A DNA stretch of 64,000 bases. Source: Rhizobium sp. ICMP 5592 (GTDB lineage Bacteria > Pseudomonadota > Alphaproteobacteria > Rhizobiales > Rhizobiaceae). The stretch's first letter is position 1. Every line of letters starts with the position of its first letter. The notes beneath the pieces are model-generated. The model made no database searches, was not told the DNA's origin, and saw only the letters and a program-made list of their open reading frames with translations. The position numbers were made by a program, and so were the translations under genes. This document shows, piece by piece, positions 24,902 through 33,905 of the stretch. Where the stretch lies: contig NZ_QSNT01000007.1 of assembly GCF_009498525.1 (NCBI RefSeq), positions 62,001-126,000 of the forward strand, in the 5' to 3' direction.

Positions 24902-26728
24902 ATGGCCGAAAGTCCATTGCGCGTCCAATTTCCTGCAGAGGCTGCGATTCAGGCGCAGCCTCATCATGAATTTCACGTTCCCTTTCTGCCGCGCTCTGCT
25001 CATCTCCGCCATCTGATCGCCATCGGCATTGCCGGCACGGCGTCCTTCGGCCTTCTCGCCACCGTTCTCTATCCGCTGCTAGCCCGCCATACGATCGAGC
25101 AGGCCGTGCCGATGCGGACAGCCCAACTCGTTCAGTCGCAGCCGGCAACGCCCAAGAGCAACCGGCTCGCCACGAAACAGCGTTTCGACGGCGCCCGCTT
25201 CGCGCAGGTGGCCGAAAAGCTTTCGAGCGGCGAAACCCGCATCTTCACCTATCATCGCACCACGCTGGTCTTCAAAGCCGAGAATACCGAGCCTTCTGTC
25301 GGCGGTGCTAGGGCGATCAATGTGACCTATGGCGGCGATATGCGCGCCGAGACCGCCTTGTTCTCGCCGCCGGCGCTCACCGAGATCCGCCACGGCATCT
25401 ATCCGCAGACCAACCACTATGACTCGGTCCGGCGCTCGCGCTTCCCGGTCCGGGGCGTCCCACTGAATGTCAGCGTCTCGAGAGCAACCGCCGGCGAATC
25501 CGGCCGCGAGTTCAAGAGGCTAGTTTCCATGCCCAAGGACCGGCAGGACCTGCAGGATATCCTCGCCTCCGCCGGTCTCGACGCGGATGCCGGCGACGAG
25601 CTGCAGCGCGCCCTGGAGACCGATGCGGTTTCGCCCGGCGACCGAGTGGAACTGCTTCTAGAGAAAAAGACCGCCGACGCGCGGCCGAAACTGATCATGG
25701 CCCGCCTTAGCGGCGGCAAGACGCCGGAGCGCATCGTCGCCCGCGACGATGCCGACGGCTTCGTGCCGATGACCGACGACCGGCTGTTTTCCACGCTCTA
25801 TAGCGAAAGCCAGGCCGACGCGCCTTCCTCTTCGGAAGTTGCCGCCGTCGATCTCAAGGGTGTCGACGATGACAACGAGTCGACAATCGACGCCAAGCTG
25901 GAGAAGGCCGGCCTTTCCGAGGCAAGCGCCGCCCAGTTGATGAAGCTCGCCAAGGCCAACGGCATTTCGCTGACCGGCGGCGACAACGCGCCCGACAGCG
26001 TCGACCTTTTGTCCCGCAAGGCTGACAACGGCAAAAGCGAGCTGATGTTCATCGAATTCCACACCGATGGCGATACGCACCGCTACTATCTGCACAAGGG
26101 AAGCGGCGAAGGCCCCTCGGAATTCTACGATGAGGGCGGCCATTCCGTCGCCAAGGTGCTGAACCACCGTCCCGTACCCAACGGCAAGCTCGGCGACGGT
26201 TTCGCTTGGCGCATCCATCCTATCCTGGGCGTCAAGAAGTTCCACAACGGCGTCGACTTCCGCGCGCCGATGGGCAGCCCGATCATGGCCGGCGGCGACG
26301 GTGTCGTCGAAAAGATTTCCTGGGAAACGGGCTACGGCAAATATGTCCGCATCCGCCACGACGGCGGCTACGAGACCACCTATGCCCATATTTCCGCAAC
26401 GCCATCGGACCTGCGCGTTGGTGAACGCGTCACCCAGGGTCAGGTCATCGCCTATGTCGGCTCCACCGGCTATTCCACTGGCCCGCATCTCTACTACGAA
26501 CTGCGCGTCAACGGCCGCTACGAAAACCCGCTGACCACCCAGCTCCCGGCCGGCACCAATCTCACCGGCAAGTCGCTCGACAATCTGCGTTCACAGGTCA
26601 GCCACGTCGACAACATCATGAGCTATCTCGACGTCCCCGCCGAACGCGATCCGCCGCCACCCCCACCCTTCTTCGGCTTCGGCCGTGGCCCCGGACCAGG
26701 TCCCGGCGGCAACTTCGGCAGCCCTTAA
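24902..26728 (+). CDS. M23/LytM-domain membrane-anchored envelope protein
   Basis: 608 residues. One membrane helix near residues 38-62 (LIAIGIAGTASFGLLATVLYPLLA) puts the rest in the periplasm. A long central region with a LysM/OPAL-like segment precedes a C-terminal LytM domain (~residues 430-560) and a Pro/Gly-rich tail. Metal and catalytic positions: His448 and Asp452 (KFHNGVDF) and His496 (TYAHIS) are present. The final H-x-H motif, normally HLHYE, reads His529-Leu-Tyr531 (HLYYE), so one zinc ligand is lost. It could be a weakened peptidoglycan endopeptidase or a non-catalytic amidase activator. It stands alone downstream of mntH. Confidence 0.88.
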   Translation: MAESPLRVQFPAEAAIQAQPHHEFHVPFLPRSAHLRHLIAIGIAGTASFGLLATVLYPLLARHTIEQAVPMRTAQLVQSQPATPKSNRLATKQRFDGARFAQVAEKLSSGETRIFTYHRTTLVFKAENTEPSVGGARAINVTYGGDMRAETALFSPPALTEIRHGIYPQTNHYDSVRRSRFPVRGVPLNVSVSRATAGESGREFKRLVSMPKDRQDLQDILASAGLDADAGDELQRALETDAVSPGDRVELLLEKKTADARPKLIMARLSGGKTPERIVARDDADGFVPMTDDRLFSTLYSESQADAPSSSEVAAVDLKGVDDDNESTIDAKLEKAGLSEASAAQLMKLAKANGISLTGGDNAPDSVDLLSRKADNGKSELMFIEFHTDGDTHRYYLHKGSGEGPSEFYDEGGHSVAKVLNHRPVPNGKLGDGFAWRIHPILGVKKFHNGVDFRAPMGSPIMAGGDGVVEKISWETGYGKYVRIRHDGGYETTYAHISATPSDLRVGERVTQGQVIAYVGSTGYSTGPHLYYELRVNGRYENPLTTQLPAGTNLTGKSLDNLRSQVSHVDNIMSYLDVPAERDPPPPPPFFGFGRGPGPGPGGNFGSP

Positions 26729-26767
26729 CGGCGATCATTCACTGGCACATTGTTGGCAAATAGGCTA

Positions 26768-26792
26768 TCTACTGACTATCTGACTAGGTAGA
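26768..26792. promoter_or_regulatory. Repeat element before the Phd/VapC module
   Basis: TCTAC (26768-26772) and GTAGA (26788-26792) are inverted around a tandem CTGACTA-T-CTGACTA repeat, five bases before the antitoxin ATG. Such sites are normal targets of antitoxin autorepression; this is inferred from position. Confidence 0.4.
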
Positions 26793-26796
26793 GGCA

Positions 26797-27099
26797 ATGA
26801 GTAAGCAAAACAGACAATTGCCGAAGAGTGACAAGGCCAGCATCCACCAGGACGGCCGATGGAGCCTTGAGACCGCCAAGGCAAGGTTTAGCGAGGTTGT
26901 CCGGCATGCCCGCGACGATGGTCCGCAGCGGGTAAGCGTACGAGGGCGTGAAGCTGTCGTCATCATGAGCGTCGAGGACTACGACCGCTTGATGCCAGCC
27001 GAGCCCAAACTGCCTCTTATTGAATTCATGGAAAGCCTCAGCCTTTCCGAGCTCGATGTGGAACGCGAGAGCGACACCGGCAGGGACGTCGAACTTTGA
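26797..27099 (+). CDS. Antitoxin, Phd/YefM family
   Basis: 100 residues. The core GRWSLETAKARFSEVVRHARDDGPQRVSVRGREAVVIMSVEDYDRLM is the Phd/YefM DNA-binding fold (residues ~20-68). It is preceded by an unusually long basic N-terminus and followed by an acidic C-terminal arm (LIEFMESLSLSELDVERESDTGRDVEL) that should wrap the toxin. AGAGG precedes the ATG. It overlaps the toxin gene (TTGA), so the two are translationally coupled. Confidence 0.92.
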   Translation: MSKQNRQLPKSDKASIHQDGRWSLETAKARFSEVVRHARDDGPQRVSVRGREAVVIMSVEDYDRLMPAEPKLPLIEFMESLSLSELDVERESDTGRDVEL

Positions 27100-27563
27100 T
27101 CGGCTGGCTGCTCGATACCAACGTCGTTTCGTCTCTACTCAACCGAAATGGCGCCCCCTCCGTCAAAGATTGGGCTCGCTCCCAGCCGGAGGAGAGCCTG
27201 TTCATCAGCATCCTGACGATCGCCGAATACGATAAAGGCATTTACAACCTGCCGGATGACCATCCGGATCGCTCTCGTCATCTGGCATCCCGCGATGCCT
27301 TGCTGGAACGTTTTGACGACCGAATTCTGCCGGTCAGCGATCCCGTTATTCGGCGGTGGGGCATGATTTCCGGGACTATCAAACGCCAGACAAAGCATTT
27401 TCCGTCTGTGATCGACACGATGCTGGCCGCCACCGCCATGGAATTCGACCTCTTTTTCACCACGCGCAACATTGCCGACGTGAACCATACAGGCGCGGCA
27501 CTTTTCAATCCGTGGAGCGACGATCCGTCCAGCTTCCCCATAGCCAAGGGCAAGCGGCTGTAA
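27096..27563 (+). CDS. PIN-domain toxin paired with Phd antitoxin
   Basis: 155 residues from a TTG start that overlaps the antitoxin stop. PIN acidic residues: Asp in WLLDTNVVSSLL, Glu in SILTIAEYDKGI, Asp in FPSVIDTMLAATAMEFD and the NIADVNHTGAALFNPW ending. This FitB/VapC-like type cleaves RNA when free of antitoxin. It has no membrane or secretion features. The non-ATG start probably keeps toxin translation low and dependent on antitoxin translation. The stop is 102 bp from the convergent aldehyde oxidoreductase gene. Confidence 0.9.
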   Translation: MIGWLLDTNVVSSLLNRNGAPSVKDWARSQPEESLFISILTIAEYDKGIYNLPDDHPDRSRHLASRDALLERFDDRILPVSDPVIRRWGMISGTIKRQTKHFPSVIDTMLAATAMEFDLFFTTRNIADVNHTGAALFNPWSDDPSSFPIAKGKRL

Positions 27564-27665
27564 AAAGTCGCTGGCCATCCCACCGTCATGCGTGGAGAAC
27601 CCCGAAAAGGATGATCAGGCGCAGAAAATCTTCGCGCGCCCGACCACCCCCTTGGCCCCTCCAAA

Positions 27666-29954
27666 CTACAGAAGCTTCTCCAGGGTGATCGGCAATTCGC
27701 GGATGCGCTTGCCGGTCGCGTGGAAGACGGCGTTGGCGATGGCAGGCGCGACGCCGACGATCGCGAGCTCCCCGACCGCCTTGCCGCCGAGAACGGAGGC
27801 ATGGGGATCTGGAATGCCGACATTGATCACCTCGATATCAGGGATATCGGCATTGGTCGGCACGAGGTAATCGCCGAGATTGTTGTTGATGACGCGCGCG
27901 TAGCGCTCGTCGACAATGCCCTCCTCGAGCAGCGCCTGGCCGATGCCCATAATGATGCCGCCTTTCCACTGGCTTTCGGCGAGCTTCGGATTGTAGAGCC
28001 TTCCGGAATCGAGCGCCGAGACGACGCGCGAGACGCGGACAGTGCCGAAATCCTCGTCGACCAGCACTTCGATGAAATGCGCGCACCAGCTATGCAGCGA
28101 ATACTCACCTTCCGTCGGTGACCGCATGGTCGCGATGGTCGAGAAGTTGCGGTAGATATCCGCCTTGCTCTGCTTGTCATCCGGCAGCGTGTTGCGCAGC
28201 ACTTCGATCTTGTCGCGGCCGATCTGCCGCAACAGGTCGGCAATGGCGATGCCGTCGCCGCCATCGCGCGGCGGCAGGATGCGGCCTTCCGAAACGGTCA
28301 ACGTATTGGCCTGCAGGTCGCGCAACGGCGAGTTGGGATCGTTGATCGCCAAGCCCACCAGCTCGTCACGGGCGGCAATCGCCGCCTTGTAGACGGCCCC
28401 GGTCATCAGATTGGCGAGCTGCGAGCCGCCGGCGACAGGCGCGCGCGGCAGCGCGGAATCGCCGAGTTTGACGCGGATCTGCTCGATCGGAATGCCGAGC
28501 GTTTCCGCTGCCGTCTGCGCCAGGATCGTGTAGGTCCCCTGCCCCATGTCGATGCCGCTGCTCGCCACCTCCGCCGATCCGTCGGCGAGGATCCGCACCA
28601 GCGCCTCGCCCGGCGTGCGGCGCACCGGATAGGTGCCGGCGCCGACACCCCAGCCGATCAGCTGCTTGCCGTCGCGCATCGAGCGCGGCGCATGCGAGCG
28701 CTTCGCCCAGCCGAACGCCTTTGCGCCGGCCTCGAAAGCCTCGCGCAATTGCCGCGTCGACCAGGGCTTGTCCACCTCTTGATCCCGCTCGGCATAGTTC
28801 AGCAGCCGGATTTCCAGCGGGTCCATGCCGAGTTCATGGGCAAGCTCGTCCATGGCGCTCTCGATGCCGAAGGCGCTCGGGTTTTCGCCGGGAGCACGCA
28901 GGGCGCCGGGCTTGACCGTATTCACCCGCACGATGTTCTGCCGCGACGAGAGATTGGGCGTCGCATACATGATCGCGGTGACCACACCCAAGGGCTCGAC
29001 CGCCACATCACCCATCGACGTCTCGTTAGCGCCGGTCTGGGCGATGGAGGTAAGTTTGCCGTCCTTCGTGGCACCAAGCGCAATGGTCTGGCGCGTGCCA
29101 GGGCGTCCACCGAAAGACGTGAAAGTCTGCGGCCGGGTGATGACGAGCTTCACCGGACGGCCAAGCAGCTTCGCCGCCATGACGCCGACCGCGCCATGCG
29201 GCAGGGCGAGCGCCTTGGAGCCGAAGCCACCACCGATATAGGGAGAGATCATCCGCACATTCTCGAAGGGCACGCCGAACCATTCGGCATAGGTGCGCGC
29301 CATGCCATCGATCCATTGGCTGGCCTCCCAGAGGGTCAGCCGGTCGCCATCCCACTTCGCGATCAGCCCGTGCGGCTCGATCGGCACATTATACTCGCGC
29401 GGCGTCCTGTATTCCGCCTCTATCCTGACGGGCGCGGCGGCAAGGGCGGCGGCGGCATCACCCCATTGCTTGGTCATCGGGTCGATCGGAAAACCTTCAC
29501 CACCCTTCGGATCCTCAAGGCTATAGACGGCCGGAGTTTCCTCATAGGTCACCTTCACCAGTGCCGCAGCCGCCGTCGCCTGTTCGAAGGTTTCGGCGAC
29601 GACGATGCCGACATGCTGGCCGTTATAGGTGATGTCCTTCACCAGCGCCCGGTACGGGCCTTCCGGGCCGGGCGTATCGAGCCAGGTGGTCGGCGAATTC
29701 AGGTCCGGCATGGTGTCGGGCGTCAGAATGAGCAGCACGCCCAACGCCTTTTCCGCCGCCGAAATATCGATGTCGACGATACGGCCGGCGGCGATCGTGC
29801 TCTGCACCATCACCGCATGGGCGAGCCCCTCTAGATCGCGCTCGACGGCATAGTCGGCCTCTCCCTTGATCTTCGCGGTGCCGTCAAGACGCGACAGGCG
29901 TCCGCCGAGGGCGCCGTCGGCAGCACCGTGTTTTCTGGTTTCCATGATGGTCAT
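27666..29954 (-). CDS. Molybdopterin-binding subunit of aldehyde/xanthine-type dehydrogenase (PaoC-like)
   Basis: 762 residues from the ATG at 29954 (GGGAGA seven bases upstream; four-base overlap with the FAD subunit). It is the large subunit of a xanthine-oxidase-family enzyme: ALGGRLSRLDGTAKIKGEADYA start, the YIGGGFGSKAL molybdopterin loop, PGALRAPGENPSAFGIESAMDELAHELGMDPLEIRLLNY, and the catalytic Glu in GGKAVGELAIVGVAPAI. The three-subunit order and the Fe-S-containing FAD subunit match Escherichia coli PaoABC, which oxidizes aromatic aldehydes. Last gene of the leftward operon. Molybdenum-cofactor chaperone PaoD is not next to it. Confidence 0.94.
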   Translation of the reverse strand: MTIMETRKHGAADGALGGRLSRLDGTAKIKGEADYAVERDLEGLAHAVMVQSTIAAGRIVDIDISAAEKALGVLLILTPDTMPDLNSPTTWLDTPGPEGPYRALVKDITYNGQHVGIVVAETFEQATAAAALVKVTYEETPAVYSLEDPKGGEGFPIDPMTKQWGDAAAALAAAPVRIEAEYRTPREYNVPIEPHGLIAKWDGDRLTLWEASQWIDGMARTYAEWFGVPFENVRMISPYIGGGFGSKALALPHGAVGVMAAKLLGRPVKLVITRPQTFTSFGGRPGTRQTIALGATKDGKLTSIAQTGANETSMGDVAVEPLGVVTAIMYATPNLSSRQNIVRVNTVKPGALRAPGENPSAFGIESAMDELAHELGMDPLEIRLLNYAERDQEVDKPWSTRQLREAFEAGAKAFGWAKRSHAPRSMRDGKQLIGWGVGAGTYPVRRTPGEALVRILADGSAEVASSGIDMGQGTYTILAQTAAETLGIPIEQIRVKLGDSALPRAPVAGGSQLANLMTGAVYKAAIAARDELVGLAINDPNSPLRDLQANTLTVSEGRILPPRDGGDGIAIADLLRQIGRDKIEVLRNTLPDDKQSKADIYRNFSTIATMRSPTEGEYSLHSWCAHFIEVLVDEDFGTVRVSRVVSALDSGRLYNPKLAESQWKGGIIMGIGQALLEEGIVDERYARVINNNLGDYLVPTNADIPDIEVINVGIPDPHASVLGGKAVGELAIVGVAPAIANAVFHATGKRIRELPITLEKLL

Positions 29955-30934
29955 ACCAATTCTCCCATCGTCAGGATGGCGCGCTCGACGACACGCGGCG
30001 CGAGCTCGATCTTGTAGTGATTGGCGCCGTGAGCGACGGCGCCTTCGACGGCAAGCAGGCTCGCGCGCCTGACCGCATCGGCGTCCAGCGCCTTGCCCCT
30101 CAAAGCCGCTTCGACGGCGCGGGCGCGCCACGGCTTGGTCGCCACGCCGCCAAGCGCCACCCTGATATCGCGGATGGTTCTGCCATCCGCCTCCAGCTCG
30201 AGGCCAACAGCGGCGCTCGCCGCCGCGAACTCATAGGACTGGCGGTCGCGGACCTTGAGATAGGTCGAGCGACGCGCGGCGGCGGATGCTGGAATCGTCA
30301 CCGCGGTGATCATCTCGCCGGGCGAAATCGCGTGCTCCCGCTCGGGCGTCGTGCCTGGCAAAAGGAAAAAATCATCGATCGCCACCTGACGGCTGCCCAG
30401 ATGCACGACGGCATCGAAGGCGACCAAGGCGACAGCGAGATCGCCGGGATTGGTGGCGATGCAAGCCTCGCTCGTGCCAAGAACCGCATGATTGCGGGTG
30501 ACGCCGCCTATCGCCGAACAGCCGGAGCCCGGCGCGCGCTTGTTGCAGGCGGCAAAGGTCGCGGGATCGCGGAAATAGGGACAGCGCGTGCGCTGCATCA
30601 GATTGCCGCCGATCGTCGCCATGTTGCGGATCTGAGCCGAAGCCGCGAGCGACAGTGCCTCTGATACGGCCGGGAACTGCGCCCTGATATTGGCATCGTC
30701 GGCAACGCGGCTCATCTTCGCCAGCGCGCCGATGGTAACGCCCTGATCGTCAAAGGCAATGGCATCGAGACCGGAGAGATGGGTGATATCCACCACCGTC
30801 CCCGGCGCGGTTACGCCGCACTTAGCAAGGTCGAGCAGCGTGGTGCCGCCGGCAAGCAATGCAGCGGCGGAAGAAGCGGTAGCCTGCCGGGCCTCATCGA
30901 TGGAGCCGGCGCGGAGATAGGAAAACTCTTTCAT
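29951..30934 (-). CDS. FAD-binding subunit with 4Fe-4S cluster (PaoB-like)
   Basis: 327 residues starting MKEFSYLRAGSIDEARQA; ATG at 30934 overlaps the upstream 2Fe-2S gene by four bases. FAD-binding signature LLAGGTTLLDLAKCGV, then MATIGGNLMQRTRCPYFRDPATFAACNKRAPGSGCSAI. The cysteines of this last insert hold an extra 4Fe-4S cluster seen in PaoB and 4-hydroxybenzoyl-CoA reductase, but not in ordinary xanthine dehydrogenases. It passes electrons from the 2Fe-2S subunit to the acceptor. Confidence 0.94.
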   Translation of the reverse strand: MKEFSYLRAGSIDEARQATASSAAALLAGGTTLLDLAKCGVTAPGTVVDITHLSGLDAIAFDDQGVTIGALAKMSRVADDANIRAQFPAVSEALSLAASAQIRNMATIGGNLMQRTRCPYFRDPATFAACNKRAPGSGCSAIGGVTRNHAVLGTSEACIATNPGDLAVALVAFDAVVHLGSRQVAIDDFFLLPGTTPEREHAISPGEMITAVTIPASAAARRSTYLKVRDRQSYEFAAASAAVGLELEADGRTIRDIRVALGGVATKPWRARAVEAALRGKALDADAVRRASLLAVEGAVAHGANHYKIELAPRVVERAILTMGELV

Positions 30935-31398
30935 CGGGCAGCCTCCGCGGCTTCGCGCACGGCGGCGACGATATGCGGATAGGCGCCGCACCGACAGAGA
31001 TTGCCGGCCATATATTCGCGGATTTCATTATCGGAGCCGGCATGGCCCTCGCGGATGCAGGCAACCGCCGACATGATCTGCCCCGGCGTGCAATAGCCGC
31101 ACTGGAAGGCATCATGTTCGAGAAAGGCGGCCTGGACCGGATGCAGGTCGCCGTTTTCGGCCGCCAATCCTTCGATCGTCGTCACCTTACGGCCCTCGGC
31201 CTGGGCGGCCAGCGTCAGGCAGGAAAGCACGCGCTCGCCATCGACATGGACCGTGCAGGCGCCGCACTGGCCCTGGTCGCAGCCTTTCTTCGTGCCGGTC
31301 AGACAGAGATGCTCGCGAAGGGCATCGAGAAGCGTCACGCGCGGATCGAGCGAAAGCTCGTGCTCGCGCCCATTGATATCGAGATGGACGGTGGTCAT
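30931..31398 (-). CDS. 2Fe-2S subunit (PaoA-like)
   Basis: 155 residues from MTTVHLDINGREHEL (AGGGAG nine bases before the ATG at 31398). Two clusters are visible: the plant-type ferredoxin set GCDQGQCGACTVHVDG…LSC and the C-terminal QCGYCTPGQI…GNLCRCGAYPHI. Periplasmic PaoA of E. coli begins with a Tat signal; none is seen here, nor in the in-frame extensions to 31425 or 31449. This complex is therefore probably cytoplasmic. First gene of the three-gene operon, divergent from a TetR regulator. Confidence 0.94.
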   Translation of the reverse strand: MTTVHLDINGREHELSLDPRVTLLDALREHLCLTGTKKGCDQGQCGACTVHVDGERVLSCLTLAAQAEGRKVTTIEGLAAENGDLHPVQAAFLEHDAFQCGYCTPGQIMSAVACIREGHAGSDNEIREYMAGNLCRCGAYPHIVAAVREAAEAAR

Positions 31399-31707
31399 CA
31401 GGTCACTCCCTGTTCGGGTCTTCATCTTGCAATTGGCAATTGTCGGCATTGACCGGTCATGGCATCCGCTCTTGACGTCAGCCGGGCCGGCTCCAGATCA
31501 TCAGACTACGCGCTTTGGCCGGCGCGCGCGGCTTGCGGCAAAACGCCCGGGTGAAGCCGCGCTCTCACCGTCCCAGATCCTTTCATCGGACGGCAATGGC
31601 GTCTTGGCCCTTTATGCGATAACAATCCTCTGCTACTCCAGATTAAACGGAGGCGCCTCCGTTTATTATCCTAGAGACTTGTCCAGTATCGTCAAGTCGC
31701 AATCCGC
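31399..31707. other. 309-bp divergent control region, PaoABC-like operon / TetR
   Basis: No gene. The left two thirds are GC-rich with nothing I can support. The right third (31620-31700) is A/T-richer and contains the 22-bp perfect palindrome and a possible -10 (TATTAT, 31664-31669) for the TetR gene. Confidence 0.6.
31644..31665. promoter_or_regulatory. 22-bp perfect palindrome, presumed TetR operator
   Basis: The half TAAACGGAGGC is followed directly by its exact complement, with the centre between 31654 and 31655. It overlaps a -10-like TATTAT and lies 42 bp upstream of the TetR start. The size, the symmetry and the adjacent divergent TetR gene make it the likely operator for the TetR gene and possibly the oxidoreductase operon. 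Confidence 0.75.
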
Positions 31708-32334
31708 ATGGAGCGAGAATTGGCGTCCAAGCCATCGACAGAGCCCAAGGATCAAGTGCCGCCAGCCGGCAAGAGCCTGCGCGCGGATGCGCGGCGCAAT
31801 CGTGACAAGCTCATCGAAACCGCGGCGCAAGCCTTCGCCGATCACGGCACCGCCGCCTCACTCGAAGACATCGCCCGGCGTGCAAGTGTCGGCGTCGGCA
31901 CGCTCTATCGCCATTTCCCGACACGCGAACATCTGGTCGAGGCGGTCTACCGCCATGAGGTCGAGGCACTCTGCGACGCGGCCGAGGAGCTTTCGCGCGA
32001 GCTTACACCCGATCGGACATTGGAGGAATGGATGCACCGCTTCGTCGGCTACATCGCCACCAAGCGCGGCATGGGCGACAGCCTGCGCATCCTGCTCAAC
32101 AGCAATTCCGAACTCTTCGCCGACAGCTACGGCAAGGTCCCGATCGTACTTGCTGGCCTGATCGCACGGGCAGTGGCCGACGGCTCGATCCGCGCCGATG
32201 TCGACAGCACGGATGTGCTGCATGCGCTATCGGGCACCTATTCCATGCCCAATTCCCCCGAATGGCACGACCGCTCCCGCCGCCTCGTCGCGTTGTTGAT
32301 GGACGGCCTGCGCTGGGGTGCCCCGAAGGCCTGA
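31708..32334 (+). CDS. TetR family regulator of the aldehyde oxidoreductase operon
   Basis: 208 residues. After a disordered N-terminus (~25 residues) comes the TetR helix-turn-helix (RRNRDKLIETAAQAFADHGTAASLEDIARRASVGVGTLYRHFPTREHLVEAVY). The C-terminal domain is of the SbtR type common in actinobacteria and rhizobia. The start may instead be the TTG at 31720, which has GGAG eight bases upstream. Divergent from the PaoABC-like genes, with the 22-bp palindrome between, so probably a local aldehyde-responsive repressor. Confidence 0.9.
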   Translation: MERELASKPSTEPKDQVPPAGKSLRADARRNRDKLIETAAQAFADHGTAASLEDIARRASVGVGTLYRHFPTREHLVEAVYRHEVEALCDAAEELSRELTPDRTLEEWMHRFVGYIATKRGMGDSLRILLNSNSELFADSYGKVPIVLAGLIARAVADGSIRADVDSTDVLHALSGTYSMPNSPEWHDRSRRLVALLMDGLRWGAPKA

Positions 32335-32440
32335 TAATCCACGGAAGTATTCCTATATCCTTTTGGAACGCGGATAGTCACGCACCTCCCAGATCGCCGA
32401 AGCTCTGTGCGTGGTCTCTCACCTAACCAAGGAGCCCATC

Positions 32441-32818
32441 ATGTCCGAAAAACCGGTCAAAATACCCGGTCCCGATCACCCCATCACGATCGAGGATAAG
32501 CACGCGCATGTCACCGTTTCCGTCGGCGGCAAGATCGTCGCCGATACGCGGGAAGCACTATCGCTAAAGGAGGCCTCTTATCCGGCGGTCCTTTACATCC
32601 CGCGTAAGGATATCGACATGTCGGCCCTCAAGAGAACCGACCACGCGACCTACTGCCCCTACAAGGGCGATTGCTCCTATTACAGCATTTCAGCCGGCGG
32701 CGAGCGCTCGGTGAATGCGGTCTGGACCTATGAGAACCCCTATCCTTCCGTCAGCCGGATCAAGGATTACATGGCCTTTTACCCCGACCGCGTCGATGCG
32801 ATCACGGTGGAGGCTTAA
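32441..32818 (+). CDS. DUF427 protein
   Basis: 125 residues; ATG at 32441 with AAGGAG upstream. It is one complete DUF427 domain: KIPGPDHPITIE, VSVGGKIVADTREALSLKEASYPAVLYIPRKDIDM and HATYCPYKGDCSYYSI, the conserved block with two cysteines, ending AFYPDRVDAITVE. These small cytoplasmic beta proteins are widespread but not characterized. Its stop overlaps the convergent ATPase stop (shared TTAA). Confidence 0.88.
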   Translation: MSEKPVKIPGPDHPITIEDKHAHVTVSVGGKIVADTREALSLKEASYPAVLYIPRKDIDMSALKRTDHATYCPYKGDCSYYSISAGGERSVNAVWTYENPYPSVSRIKDYMAFYPDRVDAITVEA

Positions 32819-33885
32819 AGCGTCAGTCCGCTGGTCGCGTCGAAAACGTAGACCTGATCGGGATTGACCGTGACCTTCAATTGCTCGCCATAGCGAACCG
32901 GTGCTTCGCCGTCGACGACGGCGGTTACCTGCTCGCCGGCGAGATCGAACAGCACATGCGTCTGCGCGCCGGTCGGCTCGACTAACAGCGTCTGACCGGT
33001 CAGCGGCGAACCGTTGCCGGACAGACTGAGATGCTCGGGCCGCAGACCGATCTTCACGCTCTGGCCGGGCTGTACCCTGCGTTCGCTGGCGATGCGTAGC
33101 GGCGTGCCGTCCGTCAGCCGCACCGAAGCCGAGCCGTTGACGCCCTCCACCACGCCATCGAGGAAATTCATCGCCGGCGAACCGATGAAACCGGCAACGA
33201 AGAGATTGGCCGGCTGTCTGTAAAGCTCGATCGGCGTGCCCTGCTGCTCGATCCGCCCCTGGTTCAGGACGACGATCCGGTCGGCGAGCGTCATCGCTTC
33301 GATCTGGTCGTGGGTGACGTAGATCGACGTCGTCTGCACCTTCTGATGCAGCGCCTTGATCTCGGAGCGCATCTGCACGCGCAGTTTCGCATCAAGGTTC
33401 GACAAGGGTTCGTCGAACAGGAAGACGGCGGGGTTGCGCACGATAGCGCGGCCCATGGCGACGCGCTGGCGCTGGCCGCCGGAAAGTTGCGCCGGCTTGC
33501 GGTCGAGCAGCTTGGTGAGGTCAAGCATGCGTGCGGCTTCGTTGACCCGCTGCTCGATCACCGGCTTGGTCTCGCCCGAGAGCTTCAGGTTGAAGCCCAT
33601 ATTCTCGGCAACAGTCATGTGCGGATAAAGCGCATAGGACTGGAAAACCATGGCGATGTTGCGCTCGCGCGGCGTCATGGCGTTGACCACCTGGCCGCCG
33701 ATCGAGACATCGCCGTCGGTGATTTCTTCCAGGCCGGCGATCATGCGCAAAAGGGTCGATTTCCCGCAGCCGGAGGGACCGACCAGGGCGATGAACTCGC
33801 CGTCGTCGATGGCCAGCGAGATATCGTGGATGACCGCCAGCGCGCCATAGGCTTTGTGGATGTTGTGCAATTCGACGGATGCCAT
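32815..33885 (-). CDS. Sugar ABC transporter ATPase (MsmK/UgpC-like)
   Basis: 356 residues from MASVELHNIHKAYGALAVIHDI at 33885. All motifs are canonical: Walker A GPSGCGKST (36-44), signature LSGGQ (134-138), Walker B FLFDE (155-159) and switch His192 (VTHDQ). The C-terminal TOBE/regulatory domain (~240-356) is that of carbohydrate importers. It forms a homodimer energizing the two permeases encoded upstream. Last gene of the leftward binding protein-permease-permease-ATPase operon. Confidence 0.95.
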   Translation of the reverse strand: MASVELHNIHKAYGALAVIHDISLAIDDGEFIALVGPSGCGKSTLLRMIAGLEEITDGDVSIGGQVVNAMTPRERNIAMVFQSYALYPHMTVAENMGFNLKLSGETKPVIEQRVNEAARMLDLTKLLDRKPAQLSGGQRQRVAMGRAIVRNPAVFLFDEPLSNLDAKLRVQMRSEIKALHQKVQTTSIYVTHDQIEAMTLADRIVVLNQGRIEQQGTPIELYRQPANLFVAGFIGSPAMNFLDGVVEGVNGSASVRLTDGTPLRIASERRVQPGQSVKIGLRPEHLSLSGNGSPLTGQTLLVEPTGAQTHVLFDLAGEQVTAVVDGEAPVRYGEQLKVTVNPDQVYVFDATSGLTL

Positions 33886-33905
33886 GCTTTTTGCTCCGAT
33901 GGGGC

